Under the pieces are notes generated by a model, which was given only the letters and a program-made list of their open reading frames with translations, had not been told where the DNA came from and made no database searches. From NCBI RefSeq assembly GCF_001659605.2, contig NC_035170.2, forward strand, positions 7,757,001 to 7,821,000: 64,000 nucleotides of DNA. The letters run 5' to 3'. Position 1 is the first letter of the stretch. The number at the start of each line of letters is the position of its first letter. The position numbers and the translations under genes are program-made. Shown piece by piece: positions 43,621 through 55,500 of this stretch. The stretch comes from Manihot esculenta. Its lineage: Eukaryota; Streptophyta; Magnoliopsida; Malpighiales; Euphorbiaceae.

Positions 43621-45885
43621 TGTAATACCCGGCTCGTTCAGGCATCGGAATTCCTACCGTCCGGTGGAATCTCGGATGTCGGACCCTTTGTCAAGGGTTA
43701 AGCAAGGGTTTAGCAAGGTTTTCAAAAGGCTTTTTACATGTTTCATGGTTTTGAAAGGAAAGGGAATGAGTTTTGAAGAGAAAAGGCCAAGGAGGAAAAA
43801 GCAAGGTTCGGCCGCCGAAGGAGATGTTCGGCCGCCGAAAGTAGCTGAGTTTTGTTGCCCCCGAACCCCATGTTCGGCAGCCGAATGTGGTGAAGATGCG
43901 GGTGCAATTTTGGCAGCCGAAGATGGTTGACCAAATCACCTATAAAAGGCCCTTAGGTCGGTTGAGGAGTAGAGTTTTCTTCCTCTTCCCACCTAAGGTG
44001 AGTTTATGTCCTCCTTGGGATGATTTCATGATTTTTCCAAGTTCTTTCAAAGTTGTAGTAAGTGTTTAACTTGGTTTTGAAGGTTTTGAGCAAAAAGAGC
44101 AAGTTGTGGAGTTTGAAGCTTTAGGAGCTTGGATTCTCCATAGCTTGAAGTTAGGATCACACCAACTCTAGTTCTTCAAGAGGTACGTGTTGATCCTTAT
44201 GTTTTATGATGTTTTAAGCAAGTTTTATGGAGGGAAAAAGGGTAGAAGTTGCATGGTTTGCATGGTTGTGCATGTGAGGGTTTATGGACCCTTTATGCCT
44301 TTGTCTGTTATATGAGATGTTTGTTGGGGTATTAAGTTAGTTTTGGACCCCTTTGTGCATAACTTGGGTATATGCTTGTTGATGAGAAGTGGTTTGCATG
44401 TTGAGTGAAGTTTGGGGAGTGTTGTGCATGAGTTGAGCTAGGTTCTGCCTAACTGGAGAACCCAGCTTCGGCCGCCGAAGGAAGGTTCGGCCGCCGAACG
44501 TGTTGAGGAGGTGGTTTTGGCTGCCTAAACCTACCCTCGAAAGCTTGGACTTTCGGCTCTGGAGGGAGGGTTCGGCTGCCGAAAGTGCCGCCGAAGGTTG
44601 AGTTTCGTCTCTGGAGAGGACTTTCGGCCGCCGAACCTGCCGCCGAAAGGGCCCTGCCCAGCCTTCCTTTGCATGTTTTCTATGATTGTTCTAGGATGTT
44701 TTCGGGGTTTTTGGGGTGTTGTTTATGAGTGGTTTAGAGTGTGTTTGGTACCTCATTCGAGTCCACCTGTGTAGGATCGGACCCGAGGGATCGAGGAGGC
44801 CGTCAGTGTTAGTGGTTGCAGAGTCAGTCCAGCGTCTGCCAGAGGTGAGTGGGACTATACTTAATCTTTTTAAATTAAGAATTAAATGCTTTTAGCATGT
44901 TTCATGCATCATGAGTATGTAGGGTGTATTGCATTAGTAAACACGAGTACGTGGCATTGCATTATTTACTGTTGATGGGGATTGGACTCAGGTGACCTCA
45001 ATAGCCTACTGATGTTGTAAGACCTGGCTGGGCCAGGCATACTGATGTTGTAAGACCTGGCCGGGCCAGGCATACTGATGTTATAAGACCTGGCCGGGCC
45101 AGGCATACTGATGTTGTAAGACCTGGCCGGGCCAGGCATACTGATGTTGGGAGTTTTGGGGTCATGTCCAATCTGTGATGTGAAATGTTTATGCTGTGGC
45201 GCATTTCATGAATGCATGTTTTTAATGACCTGTTTTTATTGTTCCTGCTCACTGGGCTTTTTAGCTCATCCCTCTCCCTTAATCCCAGTTTTGCAGGTCA
45301 AGGATAGTCCAAGAGAACATCAAGAGTAAAGGTTTCAGATATGTAATAGAATAGTGGACATGATGTATTATGTAATGTAATGTATAGATATGTAATGTCA
45401 TGTAATAGACAGAGTTGTGCTTGGCTTAGTGTATGATAATCCCTCTTGTACATGTATCCTGTTTTACGTTTCTTGATGAGAAATGTGTTGAACCAGGCTT
45501 AACGTAGGATATGTGGTATGGGACTCCAGTGGAAGTGTTTTGGGAAGACAGGGTTTGAGTCCCTTGGCCCAGAAACATGAACCCGTCTGAGGGGAAGGAC
45601 GCTGGGCGTGAACCCAAAGCGGGCAGTATACACTGGGGAAAGCCCTGGGGGTTGTTTCAGATGGATATATCTGAATGTTAGTAATGTATGTTTAGATTAA
45701 GCCTGGTAGTTGTAAGAAAAGTTTATAGTTTTATATTTTATGTTGGATCATGTATGGGTTTTATCAGGTACACAGAGTTCATGTTAGACTTACTACGGGT
45801 CCCGGCGGCCTTAAGCCGATCTGGATCCTAGTGCCAATGGCGGTTCGGACCGTTATAGAGGAGTAGCGATTTCCGGGTCGTTACA
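43621..45885 (+). repeat. 3' LTR of element E
   Basis: 2265 bp, TGTAATACCCGGCTCG to GGGTCGTTACA. TATAAAA at 43941-43947. Palindrome clusters at 43807-43880 and 44467-44645. The minisatellite has four 33-bp units at 45008-45145. Confidence 0.92.
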
Positions 45886-45887
45886 AT

Positions 45888-46064
45888 CGACAACTAAAGG
45901 ATGAGACTGAGAGGCTAATAAGGGATGACACTCTTCAAAAATTCACCAGGAAGGGCAAGGAAGAGAGGAGACTTGAGCTTGAGGAAACAACTCTTGAAAC
46001 CACCCCTGATCTCGAGCCTATAGTGGTTATACATGTAATAATGGAAGGACCTGGGGATGATTAA
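45888..46064 (+). pseudogene. Element G gag C-terminal scrap
   Basis: Reads RQLKDETERLIRDDTLQKF, then TRKGKEERRLELEET, and stops at TAA 46062. It resembles the LITEIERLIKRGHLKNFV stretch of element A gag (near 10650), which follows the zinc knuckle. This supports a Tat gag origin. Confidence 0.6.
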
Positions 46065-46379
46065 GGAAAGTAAGCAGACTATAGATGTAATTGTTGGTTC
46101 GGTAGGTTGGGAAAAGACCTTTTAAGTCCCAAAGGTCATTCGCTCAGAGTTTTGTAAGATGGCCAAACTAGATGGCTGAGTGATTCCCTACTCCCGAGAT
46201 ATGTGTAACTGGAGGAAATTCTAGTAATAACAACTTATCGAGGTATTTTTCATATGGTGTGTTTTTTAGTGATAAGGAATGATAGGATTGCCTTCCTCAA
46301 AAAGATTAAAGAGACTTGAGTAAGTCCATAAGGTAGGTATCGCAAGACTAGGTCATAAGGCGGGTTCGGCCAAACCACA
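46065..46379 (+). other. Element G spacer
   Basis: No domain seen. Probably the post-pol spacer of the Tat element, joined to gag by deletion. Confidence 0.45.
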
Positions 46380-47110
46380 ATTCGAGCATTGGACCGTGAA
46401 AACAAAGGCCACTAGGCAAATTGCCAGGCCATCTGGGCATGGGAGGCCACAAGGGGGGTATCGTTAGGCCAAGTCACAAGATGAGTTTTGCCAGACCACA
46501 ATTTGGGTGTTGGACTATAGAAACAAAGGCCACAAGGCAAATTGCTAGGCCATCTAGGCATGGGATCCAGTAAATCAAGGCCACAAGGTGAGTACCGCCA
46601 GGCCATATCACAAGGCGGGTTCCACCAGACCACAATTCGGCATTGGACCATGGAAACAAAGGCCACAAGGCAAATTGTCAAGCCATTTAGGCATGAGACC
46701 TAGTAAATCACAGCCATAAGTTGGGTATCGCTAGGTCAGGTCACAAGGCAAGTTCCGCCATACCACAATCTTGGCATTGGACTGTGGAAACAAAGGCCAC
46801 ACGGCAAATTGTCAAGCCATCTAGGCATGGGACCCAGTAAATCACAGCCACAAGTTGGGTATCGCTAGGTCAGGTCACAAGGCGAGTTCCGCCATACCAC
46901 AATCTTGGCATTGGACTGTGGAAACAAAGGGCACAAGGCAAATTGCCTGGCCATCTGGGCATAGGACCCAGTAAATTAAAACCACAAGACGGGTACCGCC
47001 AGGCCAGAAGTGGGTTCTCCTAAACCACAATTTGGGTGATAGACCATGTAAACAAAGGCCATAAAGCAAATTGCCAGACTATCTAGGCATGGGACACAAT
47101 AGCAAAGGTC
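46380..47110 (+). repeat. Six-copy repeat of about 120-134 bp in element G
   Basis: AAAGGCCACAAGGCAAATTG and close variants recur near 46406, 46526, 46659, 46792, 46926 and 47054. Units also share GCCATCTGGGCATGGGACC and CAGACCACAATT. More diverged units continue to about 47400. Minus-strand open frames here are repeat translations. Confidence 0.85.
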
Positions 47111-47609
47111 TTAAGGCAAGTATAAGACAGGCCAGAAGAACGGGTCTTGATCCCGCGAAACAAGGGATTCGTGCGAACCTCTACGATCGGGTGTTAGTCC
47201 CCTATAAAAAGTCCTACAGCATTGACACTGAAGGCCACAGGGAGAGTATAAGGCAGGCCGAACAACCAAGCAATGGTCCCACAAAACTAGGGCAAGATGG
47301 AGATCAGCCAGACCCGACAATAGGGTGATGCTCCCATATAAAGTTTCTTTAAGGCCATTTCAGGCCGATGGGCGAGTAACCACCAGGACGCAAGAACGGG
47401 TGTCGATTCTGTCTTATGAAAAAGGCATATGATCATGCAAGGTGTTATGATTAGGTGTTGACCCTTAGCAATTTTCTTTGAAAACTATTTAAGTCTTAGG
47501 ACTTTGAACGAGTACATGAAATGAAAACGCTCAGTAGAAATAATAACAAGATGAGAGAACATTTTTCATCAAAAGATAAAAGATTACATAAAAAGGGTGA
47601 TGTTTTTAG
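47111..47609 (+). other. Diverged repeat tail and spacer, element G
   Basis: Weak copies of the preceding repeat (AAGGCCACAGGGAGAGTATA, GGCCGATGGGCGAGTA) followed by AT-rich sequence. No gene seen. Confidence 0.5.
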
Positions 47610-49595
47610 ATTCATCCTCTCAAGTCTCAATTACATTAATATTTTTTATATCTATCACATTATCTAAAGAGACTCGATCGATGGGGTTGTCCTCAACTTG
47701 TCTCTCCCCCTCTTCAGTCTCGCCTTCCTCCTCCTCATCAGGAAAGATGTCGTCTATCCAAGAAAAATCTTTGGAAGGAAACCGCTTCAACAACTCCTTC
47801 CTTATTGAGTCTTAGCCTTAAGCGAACATCTCCCCACCTTGAGCCACTATCTCCTGTAGCTCAACCTCAAGCTCAAGAACCCTGGTTGAAGTAGCCCATG
47901 CCTCCTCAACTTGAGCCTATAGCTCGAGGACTTGGCGATGGAGCAAGGTCACCTGGTCCTCGGCATTCTTTGCATAATTTTTAAAGACCAACTTGGAAGC
48001 GTTTACCTCGTTCAACTCAGCCTGGAGCTTATCCATGGACTCCAAGATCTCCTTCATGGTACCCTCGACCTCGCCAACTCGAGCCTTCAGCCTCAAGCAT
48101 TCCTCAACCAGGAGTCTCCTGTCTATCTCTTGTGTGTCAAACTCTCGCCTCAAGACTTTGTGGTGCTCTTTGTCCACAAAGGCGCAAAGGGCACCCTCTA
48201 AGGTAGAGTATGTAGCATTATCAAAAAGCTCATATGTCTCGAGCTCATTCAGGCGGTGACGATCTATGGACCTCAAGGCACTTTTGATTAGCAGGAGGCC
48301 CAGAGTAGGATCATCAAGGAGGGAAGGTGCCCGGTTTAGTGCTAATACCAAGCACTAGATGCTCAGAGGCCAAGAAGATTCGACCCCCACCCTCGCAGGA
48401 GCAATTTCAGATAGGGTAAGGGCAGCAGTAGGAAACTCAGAAGCTGGAGTAGAAGCAGAAGCACCTTAGCACAAAAGACTCGGGATGAAGAAAAGTCGAT
48501 TCTTCTACCACGGGTGGGGGGGTGGGAAAGGGGAGGAAGCATGATCATCTTTTCTGTGTTGCGAGCACGCTTAGCAGGGGGACTAGTAACCCCTGCAACA
48601 GCCTTGCCTTTGCCTTTAGGAGTAGTACATGCCACTTCAGTAAATTTACTTTGAAACCTAGCCATATATGTAAAAAAGGCAAAAGTAAGCAAGCAAGGCA
48701 TTTCAAAATTTAAAAAACGCAGAAAGAGAAATACTTTGATTTCTAACCATCAAAGTGCCTTCCCTAAGGCTAGGAGAGCTCAGCGGGTAAGGACCCCGAG
48801 TCTGACTTGCTTACAAATGGCCCTACTAAGACAAAATGGCGTTCCTCACTGCCTAGGTGATGTCCATTTTCTTCAAGGATTTTGCCTTTGTTAAAAGAAA
48901 GGCCAAGGCTTCATCCTCCTCTCTCCTTGGACGGACCCCATCCTTCTTCAATTCCACTCGATAGTGTCAGCTTGTTTGAAGGCGTCTAAAACCCCCTGAT
49001 GATCGATGACGAAGGATGAAAATTTACTTTTTAACTGCTTTAAGGAGGAAGGTATCCAATAAAACAAGGTCGAGTGCTTGCGACTGCTAAAGTACAAAAA
49101 CTCTTCGTTCTTTCGGGTACCTAACTAGTACAGCTGGGAGAAAAGTACTACACTCAGCTTAATATGATTATTGAGACAGACGAACTAGAAAGTCACCAGG
49201 ATTCTCCAGCTATTAGGGTGCAGCTAGGCAACCAAAAGCTTGTGGAAACGTAGGACGTCCATAAAAAAAGGGTTTAAAGGGATCGGAGGCCCGCTTTCAA
49301 TAGCTCCTCAAAAATAATAATAGTATCCTCAGTATGAATTAAGTCACTCACATGGATGCAAAGAGAAGGAGCAAAGACACGGAAAGCTTCTCGAGGAATG
49401 TGATAGGTATCATAGAGACGGTCCACATCACGCTTCGAAAAGACAGACGGAGTATCATTAATCAAGCTGCCTTTAATTTTCGGGGCCTCCCTTAACGGAA
49501 AGATAGGGGCCAGAGCACGGATGGGGCCATTAGAGGAGGAACCAGAGGCAGAACCCTCACTGGGGGAAAGGAAAGGAGAAGTATTCCTATTCATA
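47610..49595 (-). pseudogene. Degenerate antisense ORF of element G (putative gypsy-type transposase family)
   Basis: From the ATG at 49595 the minus strand reads FSKRDVDRLYDTYHIPREAF and VSDLIHTEDTII. After a break come LHPNSWRILVTF, SSRKHSTLFYWIPSSLKQLK, LNRAPSLLDDPTLGLLLIKS, a long coiled coil (47917-48351) and an acidic end with FSWIDDIFPDEEEEGE. The HPNSWRIL block and the order (globular N-part, coiled coil, acidic tail) match the plant family annotated as 'transposase (putative), gypsy type' (PF04195), which in Tat elements is often encoded antisense in the 3' region. Several frameshifts and TAG codons break it. The function of the family is unknown, so the transposase name should not be taken literally. 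Confidence 0.7.
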
Positions 49596-49905
49596 CTAAA
49601 GAAAACAGAAATTATCATAAAGAGTATAAGCCAAAAAAAAATTGCAAACGAGTTCTTTTGAAAGTAAAGGATCATAGGAGGTAACAAAAATGATACTTGG
49701 GGAAAAAGAAGGGCTTTTATAAGATGGTTTTTTATGGCAGGCTTTAAATGCGACATGATAAGTATTGCAGTCATCATTGAAGGGCTAGATAGGCGAAACG
49801 ACGTAAGCAACAAAAAATCAATCTCAGTAGGCCACATGCTCCAGATCTCGAGAAAAACGATCTCCTTCAAATCTAAAGAATCGAAGACCAGCGAGAGGAC
49901 CTCTG

Positions 49906-50125
49906 ATGTTACATAACAACCGCCCAAAGTAAGCCGTGAGTTATCACCATGAGACAAGGCCATGTGGCAAGGATCTCTAATAAGTAGGAAAAGCGGTCCA
50001 ACCCGAGAAAAGGAAGACCTGGACACCTTAAACACCCAGTTTATTACTAAGACTCACCCTTTCCTAGATAGGGCGAGACTTTATACAAAATTACTATTAT
50101 CAAGTACAATCCATCATATCCCCAT
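49906..50125 (+). repeat. Element G 3' LTR, first part
   Basis: Starts about TGTTACATAACAACCGCCC and ends at the C target site CCCAT (50121-50125). The start is inferred from TG and from context after the antisense ORF. No second LTR copy is available for comparison. Confidence 0.5.
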
Positions 50126-52430
50126 TGTAACGACCAGAAAATCGGACCGCTACCGGCGCTAGGATCCAGATCGGCTTAAGGCCGCCGGGACCCATAGCAA
50201 GCCTGACATAACACCTGTAAACCTGTATAATCCCATACATGATCAACAACATACATAGAAATTAAAACTTTTCTTTCCATTCATACACCAACTCTACCTG
50301 TGCATGCACTACACAGAACATAAATCATAAACATTGATCCCTCTATGGGATCTCATCAATACCCCAAGGGTTAGCATATCATATGTTGAGTTGGTTTACA
50401 TAAACATCATAAAATATCTAAGATCATGTATTAAAAGGGATAACAACACTCTACGGTCAAGCACACCTGTAACATCCATCAACATCATCTCATTACATAA
50501 CTAAACTGTACTTCTACATTACATCATAATCATTTATCATGTCCACACTAACTATTACATAAACCGGCCTTACTCTATCCGACCTCCTCTTCTATCCTGT
50601 ACCTGCAAGCCTGGGGGTAAAGGGAGAGGGGTGAGCTAAAAGCCCAGTGAGTAGAACTATAAAACATATTAACACAATGCTCCAATGAAATGCATCATAA
50701 CACAGACAATTCACATAAGGGTTGGGTGAACTTGTCACCAATTAGTCCAAGCTAACTCTGTGCCAGGCCGTAGCATGGGGTCCTGGTCTTCCTGTCATAA
50801 CATACATTACTTACCATTTCCCCAGGGCCTCCTCTGGGCTCCTGGTCTTCGAGTCCTATAACCGTGCCAGGCCGTAGAATGGGGTCCTGGTCTTTCCTTA
50901 CTCTGTGCCAGGCCGTAAAATGGGGTCCTGGTCTTCCTGTCATGGACTAATTGGGTCATCCAATATTCACCCACATCAACAACAATCGATGCAATGCGGT
51001 ATATTCGTGAAAACTAATGCAATCATCCTATTGCATAATCATGATGCATGAAACATGATAAAAACATTTAATTTCTCAATTTAAAAGATTAAGTTTAGTT
51101 CCACTCACCTCTGGCGGACTCTGACAACACCGAAGCAGCTGAACTCACTGCTGGGGTCCTCGGTTCCTCGCGTCCGAACCTACACAGGTGGACTTAAATG
51201 AGGGACCAAACATACTAGAACATAACTATAAACTACTCCCCAAAAACCCCCTAAAACATCAAGAAATAACCATGCAAAAACATGTAAAGGAAGGCTGAAC
51301 AGGGCACTTTCGGCGGCAGGTTCGGCGGCCGAAAGTCCCTCCAGAGCCGAAAGTCAGGCAGGTTCGGCGGCACCTTCGGCGGCCGAAACTCCCAGACAGA
51401 GACGAAACTCATGCATGTTCGGCGGCACTTTCGGCGGCTGAAAGTCCCAAACAGAGACGAAAGTCTCCTTTCGGGGGCAGGCTTCTGCAGCCGAAAGGCT
51501 TGCCTCCCCAGCCATGTTCGGCGGCCAAAAGTCCTTCGACTGCCGAACCTGGTTTCTGCCAAAAGGCAGAAACTTGGCTCCTCAATGCACATTTGCCTCA
51601 AAGTCAAACCATCATGCATTTAGCTCAACCAAAACATGCATACAAGCTCCTAGGGGTCTCAAACTACCTTAAACCCCAACTACAACACATCAAACAACAC
51701 AATCCAAGTCACATTATTCAAAAACTCATCAAAAACCCATAAACTCAACCTAAGTTTACACATGCATTTTCTACCCCATGAACTTGCATAAAACTTGTTT
51801 AAAACATAATGTAAGCTAGAGATCGACTCTTACCTCTTGAAGATCGAGAGTAGAGGCGATCTAACTTGGAGTTGGGAGAGATTTGGGTTCTTGAACCTCA
51901 AAGCTCCAAAACTTGCTCAAATGCTCAAAATCTTCAAAACAAAGGTAAAACTAATGAAAATCGTGAAAGATTTGAAGGAAAGGACTCAATATCGGTGAGG
52001 GATGGCGTAGAACTCACCTTGGCCGACGACGGGGGAAAAAGCTCGCCCGTTTTCGGCTAAGGGACCCTTTTATAGTGGCTGGCCAGGCCACATTCGGGGG
52101 CCGAATGTGCCTCCGCATGCATGAAATGTTCGGCGGCCGAACCTGAACTTCCCTCACTTATGCCTTCGGGGGCCTAAGGCACACCCGAAATGCATGCATG
52201 TTCGGCGGCCGAACTTGAGGTTCGGCGGCCGAACTTGAGGTTCGGCGGCCGAACCTGGGTTTTCCTTCAAGGTTGTTTTCATGCAAAAACTCATTTCCTT
52301 TCATGCTTAAAGCAATAAACACATTAAAACATTTTATAAAAACATGGTTTTACCCTTCTAGAGGTCTCCGACATCCGAGATTCCACCGGACGGTAGGAAT
52401 TCCGATACCGGAGTCTAGCCGGATATTACA
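50126..52430 (-). repeat. 3' LTR of element C (left copy)
   Basis: In element orientation it runs TGTAATATCC to GGTCGTTACA. It differs from the right copy by scattered substitutions and by placement of one extra TTCGGCGGCCGAA unit near 52200-52250. Minisatellite at 50760-50945. Confidence 0.93.
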
Positions 52431-52466
52431 TTCTCCCCCCCTTAAGAACATTCGTCCCCGAATGTT
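52431..52466 (-). other. Polypurine tract plus hairpin, element C
   Basis: On the minus strand the AACATTCG / GGGA / CGAATGTT hairpin (52447-52466) is followed by AAGGGGGGGAGAA (52431-52443) and then the 3' LTR. Confidence 0.85.
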
Positions 52467-52537
52467 TCTCAACTAGCACATGCAAGGGATACACATAACA
52501 TACATACAAAGCACATGAAACTCACAAGGAACTAACC

Positions 52538-55500
52538 TCAGAAAAGATAAGGGTATTGCTGGAGCATGGACTCCCGTGTCTCCCAGGTGCATTCTTCCAT
52601 ATTATGGTGGTTCCACAGGGTTTTCACCATCGGGATTTCCTTGTTTCTCAGCTTCCTGATTTAAGTGTCCAGTACCGGCTGTTCAACATAGGTGAGATCC
52701 TCTTGGATCTCCATATCTGGCTCACTAAGAACCTTGCCTGGATCTGACACGAACTTCCTCAACATGGAAACGTGGAAAACCGGATGGATTCTCTCCATTG
52801 AAGCAGGTAAATCTAGCTTGTACGATACATTCCCAATCCTTTGCAGGACTTCAAAGGGTCTGATGTACCGTGGAGCCAGCTTACCTTTCTTCCCGAACCG
52901 AACCACTCCTTTCATTGGAGACACCTTAAGCAATACCAGATCCCCCTCCTGAAACTCTGCTTGCCATCTGCGGATGTCTGCATAACTCTTCTGTCTGCTT
53001 GTAGCAGTCTTGATTCTTTCTCGGATTATGGGTACCACCCTGCTGGTGATCTCTACTAACTCAGGCCCTGCCAAGGCCTTCTCTCCAACTTCCTCCCAGC
53101 AAACAGGTGACCTGCACTTCCTTCCATATAAAGCTTCATACGGAGCCATCCCGATGCTAGCATGATGGCTGTTATTGTAGGCAAACTCCACCAAAGGTAG
53201 ATGCTGCCTCCAAGAACCGCCAAAGTCCAGCACACACATTCTAAGCATATCCTCTATTGTCTGGATGGTCCTTTCTGATTGTCCGTCTGTTTGTGGATGG
53301 AAAGCAGTGCTAAAATCCAACCTGGTACCCATGGCATCCTGCAGACTCTGCCAAAACCTGGAGGTGAACTGGGGCCCTCTATCAGACACTATTGAAACAG
53401 GGACCCCATGCAGCCTGACGATATCATCTACACACACCTGCGCCAACTTGTCCACAGAATAGCCACTCCTGACAGGGATGAAGTGAGCAGATTTGGTGAG
53501 TCTGTCCACAATCACCCATATGGAGTCCAATCTGTTGGACGTCGCCGGTAACCCCACTACGAAGTCCATAGCTATATTCTCCCATTTCCACTCTGGAATA
53601 GGTAGCGGGTTAAGCATTCCAGCCGGCTTCTGGTGTTCCAGCTTCACCCTCTGACACACTTTGCAGGCTGACACAAACTGTGCCACTTCTCTCTTCATAG
53701 CTGGCCACCAATAAACCTTCTTGAGATCTTGATACATCTTGGTGGCTCCGGGGTGAATGATGTATCTCGCATTATGAGCCTCTCTCATAATGTCTCCTTT
53801 TAGCCCTATGTCATCTGGTACACAAAGTCGACTCCCATAGCGGAGGATCCCCTTGCTGTCAAATCTGAACTCACTGTCCTTGCCTGACTGAACAGTTCTG
53901 GCAATCTTCACTAATTCTGGGTCCTCATGCTGTTTCTGAGCCACCTGCTCCAAAAACACGGGTGTCACTCTCATCTGAGCAACTAAAGCACCTGTACCAG
54001 ACAACTCCAACTGTAGACCTTCCTCAATGAGCTTGTAAAACTCTTTCACCACTGGTCTCCTCTCAGCCGTGATGTGGGATAGACTGCCTAGTGACTTCCG
54101 GCTTAGGGCGTCTGCCATAACATTCGCCTTACCCGGATGGTACTGAATCTTACAATCATAATCACTTAGCAGCTCTACCCATCTTCTCTGTCTCAAGTTC
54201 AAATCTCTTTGACTCAGGATGTACTGTAGGCTTTTATGATCCGTGAAGATCTCACATTTTACCCCATAGAGGTAGTGCCTCCACATCTTGAGTGCAAAGA
54301 TTACTGCTGCCATCTCTAGGTCATGTGTGGGATAATTCAACTCATGCTTCTTTAGCTGCCTAGAAGCATAAGCAATCACCCTTTCATTCTGCATTAGCAC
54401 ACAACCCAGACCCACTCGGGATGCATCACAGAACACTGTGAAGTCTTCATTGCTAGCTGGCAGAGCTAACACTGGTGCTGAAGTCAACCTCTTCTTAAGC
54501 TCTTCAAAACTCTCTTCGCACTGGTCGGTCCACACAAACTTCTGATTCTTCCTGGTCAACCTGGTCAGAAGAGCTGCTATTTTTGAGAAGTCCTGAACGA
54601 ACCTCCTGTAGTAACCTGCCAAACCCAAGAAACTTCTGATCTCTGACACTGAAGTGGGTCTAAGCCAGTTAGCCACAGCTTCTACCTTCTTGGGGTCTAC
54701 CTCTATTCCATTTTCTGACAACACATGCCCCAAGAATGAAATGCTCCTCAGCCAGAACTCACACTTGGTGAACTTGGCATACAAGCCATGCTCCCTCAAG
54801 GTTTGCAGAACCAACCTCAGATGATGGGCATGCTCCTCTGCATTCCTGAAATACACTAAGATATCATCTATGAAGACAATAACGAAGTGATCCAGGTACT
54901 GGCTAAACACTCTGTTCATGAGATCCATGAATGCTGCAGGGGCGTTGGTTAACCCGAACGGCATCACAAGGAACTCAAAATGCCCATATCTGGTCCTGAA
55001 AGCTGTCTTTGGCACATCTTCCTCTCTGATCCTCAGCTGATGATACCCGGACCTCAGATCTATTTTGGAGAAACAACCCGCTCCTGCTAGCTGGTCGAAT
55101 AGATCATCGATCCTTGGCAAAGGGTACCTGTTCTTGGTAGTGACTTTGTTCAACTGCCTGTAGTCGATACAAAGTCTGAGGGATCCATCCTTCTTTCTCA
55201 CAAACAAAATTGGAGCACCCCAAGGTGAGGTACTCGGTCGGATGAAACCCTTGTCTACCAGCTCCTGTAACTGCTCCTTCAACTCTTTCAATTCTGCTGG
55301 CGCCATCCTGTAAGGAGGGATAGAGATCGGTCGGGTTCCAGGCATCAGTTCTATCTCGAACTCTATCTCCCTAGCAGGTGGTAAACCTGGCAGCTCGTCT
55401 GGAAACACATCCAAAAACTCTCTGACCACCGGCATCGAGGCGGGCTCTCTAACCTGACTGCTAAGCTCTCTCACATGAGCCAAATACCCTTGACATCCCC

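Larger units (their letters stand above)
28882..45885 (+). mobile_element. Element E: old deleted Tekay-like element, split by F
   Basis: Two LTRs of the same family (28882-30098 plus 40110-41118, and 43621-45885) enclose a short 2.5-kb internal region with primer site, gag-pol relics and polypurine tract. The 5' LTR is interrupted by element F. The first bases of the 5' LTR are fused to the end of H. The right flank falls in gag-like sequence of element G. Confidence 0.85.

Noticed and set aside
46412..47069. Minus-strand frames of about 64-89 codons in element G
   Set aside because: Repetitive reading of the 120-134-bp tandem array.
47610..49595. A DNA-transposon transposase gene
   Set aside because: The 'transposase' name of this family is an old database label. 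No DDE motif is visible and the context is a Tat LTR element.
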